A stretch of DNA of 9,692 bases from SAR202 cluster bacterium (GTDB taxonomy: Bacteria; Chloroflexota; Dehalococcoidia; Lucifugimonadales; JASMAO01): positions 1 through 9,692 of the forward strand of contig JASMAO010000128.1 of the NCBI GenBank assembly GCA_030754315.1. The letters run 5' to 3'. Position numbers and translations under genes: made by a program. Under the pieces are notes generated by a model. It was not told the DNA's origin, did not search any database, and was given only the letters and a program-made list of their open reading frames with translations. Shown here one piece after another: positions 6,648 through 9,692 of this stretch (position 1 is the stretch's first letter; each line of letters begins with the position of its first letter).

Positions 6648-7013
6648 CTATGAATCAATCAACAGGTCAGTTTTGTCTGTGAGCATCAAATACGGTTCTC
6701 CCCACTGATTTAAGTCACCTATATCCCAATCATGTTGGTCCTCATCAGGCTTCATTCTCACTCCCCAGTCTCCCCCATAGATAAGGTAGACAACAGCCTG
6801 TCCTGAGTCTGAGACAGGAACGTACCAAGCAGGGCATGGCCGTCCATCACCGTCACTACTCCACCCTGTTATTTGATACACCCCTTGTGGATGATCCGGC
6901 TCGAAAAGCCTTACTCTTGTTATTAAAACCGCTTCATCTCTAGCTTCGTAGGCAAGCATGGGAATGTATTCACAATTATCATTATCCTCAACTTCAACAT
7001 ATATCGTCTTCAC
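6648..7013 (-). CDS. Hypothetical acidic 121-residue protein
   Basis: I do not recognise this protein. It begins at GTG, preceded 4-5 bases upstream by GAGGA (complement of 7019-7023), a good Shine-Dalgarno, and has no long competing frame, so I take it as real. It is small, soluble in appearance and strongly acidic, with many Asp and Glu residues, two Cys (C14, C60) and five Trp, the last in HDWDIGDLNQW. No signal peptide, membrane segment or catalytic motif is evident. The alternating strand-like N-terminus (KTIYVEVEDND) and repeated Gly-Trp and Gly-Asp turns suggest a compact beta-rich fold. Its DNA is AT-richer than uvrA, nhaA or the MR/MLE gene and it lies alone between tRNA-Pro and fabI, so an accessory or acquired origin is possible. 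Small acidic single-domain proteins include toxin immunity proteins, but no toxin partner is present and I do not assign one. Confidence 0.6.
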   Translation of the reverse strand: MKTIYVEVEDNDNCEYIPMLAYEARDEAVLITRVRLFEPDHPQGVYQITGWSSDGDGRPCPAWYVPVSDSGQAVVYLIYGGDWGVRMKPDEDQHDWDIGDLNQWGEPYLMLTDKTDLLIDS

Positions 7014-7057
7014 TCTATCCTCGCCTGAAAATGAAACATATCCAGATGTGTATTTGG

Positions 7058-7078
7058 CCTCTATTTCAGAGGGTTTTT
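7058..7078 (+). terminator. Weak hairpin with T-run between fabI and hypothetical gene
   Basis: CCTCT (7058-7062) and AGAGG (7068-7072) enclose a 5-base loop, followed after one base by TTTTT (7074-7078). The T-run lies on the plus-strand side, though both flanking genes are on the minus strand, so as an intrinsic terminator it would act only on plus-strand or antisense RNA. A separate perfect hairpin, GATTAA-ATCC-TTAATC at 7116-7131, lies between it and the fabI stop and also lacks a T-run in the fabI direction. Confidence 0.25.
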
Positions 7079-7162
7079 AAATACTTTTAGTTAAATCGAT
7101 TCGTTGCTCAGAGGCGATTAAATCCTTAATCAGGCACTAATAATACAACCTGTCGTGTAACT

Positions 7163-7939
7163 TCAAATGCCCATAATATTGTACCCGGAATCAACATGAA
7201 CGATCTCACCAGTAACACCGCTGGAGAGATCACTGCACAAATATAATGCCGTCTTCGCAATCTCTTCCAAAGTAATATTACGACGCATCGGAGATCGTTC
7301 GGAGTGAATACGTTTCATATCACGGTAACCACTAATCACCCGTGAAGACAGCGTGTCCACCGGACCAGCTGAGACCGCATTCACCCGGATATTATCGGGC
7401 CCCAGGTCAGAAGCTAGTTGCTTCACCTCATTTTCCAGAGCTGCCTTTGCCGTACCCATAACGTTATATCCTGGAAACACTCTGTGGGACGCCTGATAGG
7501 TCATGGCGACAATGCTGCCCCCGTCCGGTTTCATAAGTGGTCTGCCGTACCTTGCTATTGGAATTAGAGAGTAGGCGCTTATATCCAACGCTAATCTAAA
7601 TCCTTCGCGTTTTGTATCGACGAATGAACCTCCCAGATCGTCGCGGTCAGCAAAGGCTATACTGTGGATGATAATATCAAGTTTGCCTATGCTACTAGCC
7701 ACTGTGTTAAAGGCACTCTCCACATTGGAGTCGTCCGAAACATCACACTCCATCAAAACTGTATCGTCCCATTGCGCGGCCATCTTGGCCACATTTTCAC
7801 GCAATCGTTCATTTTGATAGGAGAGCACGATCCGGGCGCCAGCATCGTGAAGTATCGATGCTATAGCTGAAGCTATGCTTCTTTGATTAGCCACCCCAAA
7901 AACGACGGCAGTCTTACCCCGAAGATCTATTTGATACAT
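7163..7939 (-). CDS. fabI: Enoyl-[acyl-carrier-protein] reductase, FabI type
   Basis: FabI catalyses the last step of each type II fatty-acid elongation cycle, reducing trans-2-enoyl-ACP with NAD(P)H in the cytoplasm. This is an SDR-family protein with the divergent FabI motifs: nucleotide loop GVANQRSIASAIA (15-27), the acidic CDVSD segment (65-69), HSIAFA (92-97), and the catalytic Y148, Y158 and K165 (YNVMGTAKAAL from 158). SAGPVDTLSS (190-199) forms the substrate-binding loop and the C-terminus is SGVTGEIVHVDSGY. Ala95 in SIAFA, where E. coli has Gly93, and the LGPDNIRVNA and DLSSGVTGE segments resemble Bacillus/Staphylococcus FabI. At 258 residues it is of normal length. The ATG follows AAGGA by 8 bases. 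It is alone rather than in a fab cluster, and is divergent from the MR/MLE gene. A FabI-like paralog with another role is possible, but the catalytic set is complete. Confidence 0.93.
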   Translation of the reverse strand: MYQIDLRGKTAVVFGVANQRSIASAIASILHDAGARIVLSYQNERLRENVAKMAAQWDDTVLMECDVSDDSNVESAFNTVASSIGKLDIIIHSIAFADRDDLGGSFVDTKREGFRLALDISAYSLIPIARYGRPLMKPDGGSIVAMTYQASHRVFPGYNVMGTAKAALENEVKQLASDLGPDNIRVNAVSAGPVDTLSSRVISGYRDMKRIHSERSPMRRNITLEEIAKTALYLCSDLSSGVTGEIVHVDSGYNIMGI

Positions 7940-8021
7940 AACCTAATTCCTTGTGACAAACAATTAACTCACTAGTCGACTTGGAATACTACTGCCAACC
8001 GCAAATTCAAAGCCCTTTACA

Positions 8022-8057
8022 ACAGCCTGTACCTCCGGGGAATCGGATGGAGGCTGT
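8022..8057 (-). promoter_or_regulatory. Leader stem-loop upstream of fabI
   Basis: In the fabI transcript sense, ACAGCCTCC pairs with GGAGG and then, after a 6-base bulge, CTGT. The inner arms are at 8049-8053/8032-8036 and the outer arms at 8054-8057/8022-8025. It would begin a few bases after the predicted transcription start and about 80 bases before the fabI ATG. It could be a 5'-end stabiliser or a leader control element; no known riboswitch motif is recognised. Confidence 0.35.
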
Positions 8058-8070
8058 GACCAGAAAACGA

Positions 8071-8099
8071 AGTGTACTGATACGCTAACGGTGAGTCAA
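8071..8099 (-). promoter_or_regulatory. Candidate fabI promoter
   Basis: On the minus strand TTGACT (complement of 8094-8099) and TACACT (complement of 8071-8076) are 17 bases apart. They match sigma-70 consensus at 5/6 and 4/6. The implied start near 8064 gives a leader of about 124 bases. The -35 lies in GCGTTGACTCACCGTTAGCG, which carries CGTTGAC in common with the opposing promoter. Confidence 0.5.
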
Positions 8100-8143
8100 C
8101 GCTTTGGCGTGACTATCCTCGGTTCCAAAATTTGCGCTATGCG

Positions 8144-8157
8144 GTGTTTTTAAACAC
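8144..8157. promoter_or_regulatory. Operator-like inverted repeat GTGTTT-TT-AAACAC
   Basis: Two perfect 6-base half-sites separated by TT lie between the two divergent promoter-like sites, 44 bases from the fabI -35 and 26 bases from the MR/MLE -35. Size and symmetry suit a dimeric repressor or activator. No regulator gene is in the window, so binding is conjecture. Confidence 0.3.
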
Positions 8158-8183
8158 ATAACCCATTTCAAATAAAACAGCCG

Positions 8184-8212
8184 TTGACCACGTTGATGTC
8201 CGTTGTTACACT
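8184..8212 (+). promoter_or_regulatory. Candidate promoter of the MR/MLE gene
   Basis: TTGACC (8184-8189) and TACACT (8207-8212) are exactly 17 bases apart. The -10 is identical to that of the opposing fabI site. The start would be near 8219, giving a leader of about 65 bases. GTTG recurs at 8183, 8192 and 8202, about one helical turn apart across the promoter, as a regulator might contact it. Confidence 0.55.
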
Positions 8213-8283
8213 CGCCTTTGGTAGGCACTCTAACAATCTGTGTGGGGTATTGTGCCTCGCCGAGCCTCTAAGGAGTCATTTCA

Positions 8284-9453
8284 ATGAGAATTACCGACAT
8301 AAAAGTTATAGGTCAGGGTATTATTAGCTCACAGATGGCTTTAGTCACCGTGGAGACCGACGAAGGTATAACAGGTATCGGGTCTACCTCCGCACCCGTC
8401 CAAGTTATTGCCGCCTTCATCGAGGGAAATCGTGGCCTACGTGAATTGCTTATAGGCGAAGATCCAACCGATACGAACCGACTCTGGTTGAAGATGGCGG
8501 AAGGATGGCAGGCTCAACGTGGACGGGGTGGTGAAGGAGGGGTGGGTATCAATGCGATGGCGGCCGTAGACATCGCGCTTTGGGACATTGCCGGCAAGGC
8601 TCGAGGGCTCCCAATATACAAGTTGCTGGGTGGAGCCGTCCAAGATCAGATCATGGTATATGCAAGCACCTCCAGAGCGGACCGGCGATACCCTTACCAA
8701 GACCCTTGGATAGCGAAAACCACGGACCTGATGGTCCAAGAGTCCAAAGAGTACGTAGAACAGGGATTCAAGGCAATCAAGTGGGGGTGGGGTAACTACT
8801 ACAACAACGATGGCCAAGAAGCGCTTGAGGCTATCAGGGAGGCCATCGGGCCGGATATTCACCTGATGTTAGATTTCGGATGCCCCGCATATCTACAGGC
8901 AGGATGGAACATCAAGGACGCCATCCGAATTGCTGAGATTTGTGGAGAATACGATCTCTTTTTCCTCGAAGAGGCGCTGCACCCCTACGACGTCGAGGGA
9001 TTTAAAGAGTTGACCCGGAACTCCCCGGTTAAAATTGCTACAGGTGAGAGCCTAACCACGGTAGGAGACTGCAAAAGGTTTATAGATGACCACGCTATCG
9101 ATATAATCCAGCCCGATATCCAGCAGATGGGAATGACCCAATTTCTAAGAGTTGCACATCTATCAGAGGAGGCTGGCATACCCTGTATTCCACACGGACC
9201 CTGGTCAGCGGTACTTGTTGCCGGCCACCTCAACGCACTGGCCACGTTCAGCAACGGCATAATTATCGAATACCCGGGATTCGCCAGCTTCGAAGAAGCC
9301 TCAGATCAGAGGGTAAGGACACAGATCATGAACGAAACCATTATAGAAACCCCTCCAAGTGTGAGAGACGGGTACCTGCAACTTCCCGAAGGGCCCGGAC
9401 TTGGTCTAGGCAACTATGTCCATAATATTATCGAAGGGATGGAGCAGGCTTAG
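8284..9453 (+). CDS. Mandelate racemase/muconate lactonizing family enzyme
   Basis: A cytoplasmic enolase-superfamily enzyme that abstracts the proton alpha to a carboxylate using Mg2+. It has an N-terminal capping domain (about 1-125), then a (beta/alpha)7-beta barrel. Expected metal ligands are D197 (LMLDFG), E229 or E230 (FLEEAL) and E255 (TGES). The His-Asp base is H304 (IPHG) with D278 (QPDIQQMGM), and E329 is in IIEYPG. The KxK position on the second barrel strand reads K166-W167-G168, so the second lysine is replaced by Gly. In this superfamily that pattern favours an acid-sugar dehydratase using the His-Asp base rather than a mandelate-type racemase or muconate cycloisomerase; the substrate cannot be named. 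Length, 389, is normal. AAGGAG (8270-8275) lies 8 bases before ATG. A possible 2-hydroxyacid dehydrogenase gene follows 86 bases on, consistent with hydroxyacid catabolism. Confidence 0.93.
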   Translation: MRITDIKVIGQGIISSQMALVTVETDEGITGIGSTSAPVQVIAAFIEGNRGLRELLIGEDPTDTNRLWLKMAEGWQAQRGRGGEGGVGINAMAAVDIALWDIAGKARGLPIYKLLGGAVQDQIMVYASTSRADRRYPYQDPWIAKTTDLMVQESKEYVEQGFKAIKWGWGNYYNNDGQEALEAIREAIGPDIHLMLDFGCPAYLQAGWNIKDAIRIAEICGEYDLFFLEEALHPYDVEGFKELTRNSPVKIATGESLTTVGDCKRFIDDHAIDIIQPDIQQMGMTQFLRVAHLSEEAGIPCIPHGPWSAVLVAGHLNALATFSNGIIIEYPGFASFEEASDQRVRTQIMNETIIETPPSVRDGYLQLPEGPGLGLGNYVHNIIEGMEQA

Positions 9454-9465
9454 GGTTAGGGTTAG
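9450..9465. repeat. Telomere-like TTAGGG run at the MR/MLE stop codon
   Basis: TTAGGGTTAGGGTTAG spans the end of the gene; the first TAG is the stop codon. At under three units it is most likely a chance short tandem repeat. The following bases to 9539 show no gene, no hairpin terminator and no clear promoter, so the next ORF may be co-transcribed. Confidence 0.6.
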
Positions 9466-9539
9466 AACAGAGGCGCACAGGCCAATCAATTAGCAGAAAA
9501 CTTCAAGGGAGGTTCAACTCCGTAACCCGGAATCCTAAT

Positions 9540-9692
9540 ATGCCTTACAACACCGTAAACAAGATAGTCGTTACTTGGGATGGCTGGAGGGATCGCATCC
9601 TTAAAAAAGCCCGGTCAGATGAATATTCCAGCGTGTCGTTTTTCATCAGCGAGGATCGCGAGGATCTGATTCGAGAACTCGAAGATGCTGAT
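9540..9692 (+). CDS. Partial gene, N-terminus like D-2-hydroxyacid dehydrogenases
   Basis: A frame opens at ATG 9540 and runs off the window after 51 codons. It begins MPYNTVNKIVVTWDGWRDRI and ends with RELEDAD. A beta strand of the type KIVVT, a helix, a second strand (VSFFISED) and a helix ending in (E/A)-x-x-DAD are how phosphoglycerate-dehydrogenase-like NAD-dependent 2-hydroxyacid dehydrogenases start. The nucleotide-binding domain, with its GxGxxG motif and catalytic Arg, Glu and His, would lie beyond the window, so the assignment is an inference from weak local resemblance. The best Shine-Dalgarno for this ATG is a short GGA at 9529-9531; a stronger GGGAGG (9507-9512) is too far away, and there is no in-frame ATG, GTG or TTG between. 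Lying 86 bases after the MR/MLE gene on the same strand, it may be part of the same transcript. Confidence 0.5.
   Translation, partial: MPYNTVNKIVVTWDGWRDRILKKARSDEYSSVSFFISEDREDLIRELEDAD

Larger units (their letters stand above)
7940..8283. other. Divergent intergenic region between fabI and MR/MLE gene
   Basis: This 344-base stretch contains no gene on either strand. It holds a minus-strand promoter-like site (8071-8099), a leader hairpin for fabI (8022-8057), an operator-like inverted repeat (8144-8157), a plus-strand promoter-like site (8184-8212), and the Shine-Dalgarno AAGGAG (8270-8275) 8 bases before the MR/MLE ATG. It is the most regulation-rich part of the window. Confidence 0.6.

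Noticed and set aside
8437..8862. Open minus-strand frame of 141 codons
   Set aside because: It is antisense to the MR/MLE gene, whose motifs are unambiguous across the same interval.
9450..9465. TTAGGG repeats as a telomere or chromosome end
   Set aside because: Fewer than three units, embedded at a bacterial stop codon with coding sequence continuing beyond.
1..9692. CRISPR array, insertion sequence, toxin-antitoxin pair or defence cassette
   Set aside because: No regularly spaced repeats, transposase-like frames, terminal inverted repeats or recognised defence proteins were seen on either strand.

Overview
The window reads as ordinary chromosomal sequence from a free-living bacterium of moderate GC content. 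All recognised proteins are bacterial, Shine-Dalgarno sequences are clear at most starts, and the tRNA carries its CCA in the genome. The mix of a mandelate-racemase/muconate-lactonizing (MR/MLE) enzyme next to what looks like a 2-hydroxyacid dehydrogenase, a Bacillus/Staphylococcus-like FabI and a long-loop NhaA suggests Chloroflexota, perhaps a Dehalococcoidia/SAR202-like lineage, in which MR/MLE paralogs are abundant. This placement is an inference from gene content and is not proven by the sequence.

Layout. Positions 1-545 hold no secure gene; a small reading frame with a strong ribosome binding site starts at 152 and looks frameshifted. A plus-strand series follows: uvrA (nucleotide excision repair), a PLP-dependent threonine/serine dehydratase, nhaA (Na+/H+ antiporter) and a previously unlisted 36-codon small lipoprotein at 6183-6293. 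Spacing and a promoter-like site before nhaA argue that these are not one tight operon. Next comes a minus-strand block: tRNA-Pro(UGG) with its own promoter, an AT-rich stretch with an unrecognised 121-residue acidic protein, and fabI (enoyl-ACP reductase).

fabI is divergent from an MR/MLE-family enzyme (8284-9453). The 344-bp space between them holds two promoter-like sites of the same design (TTGAC[T/C]-N17-TACACT), one facing each gene, with a small inverted repeat between them. The window ends inside a gene that resembles the N-terminus of D-2-hydroxyacid dehydrogenases. With the MR/MLE gene it would make a plausible sugar-acid or hydroxyacid catabolic pair.

I found no CRISPR array, insertion sequence, integrase, phage gene or defence cassette, and nothing I could defend as a new multi-gene system. 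The items most worth a second look are the tiny lipoprotein, the composite direct/inverted repeat beside tRNA-Pro, the orphan 121-residue protein, the paired divergent promoters, and the probable frameshift in the leader ORF.
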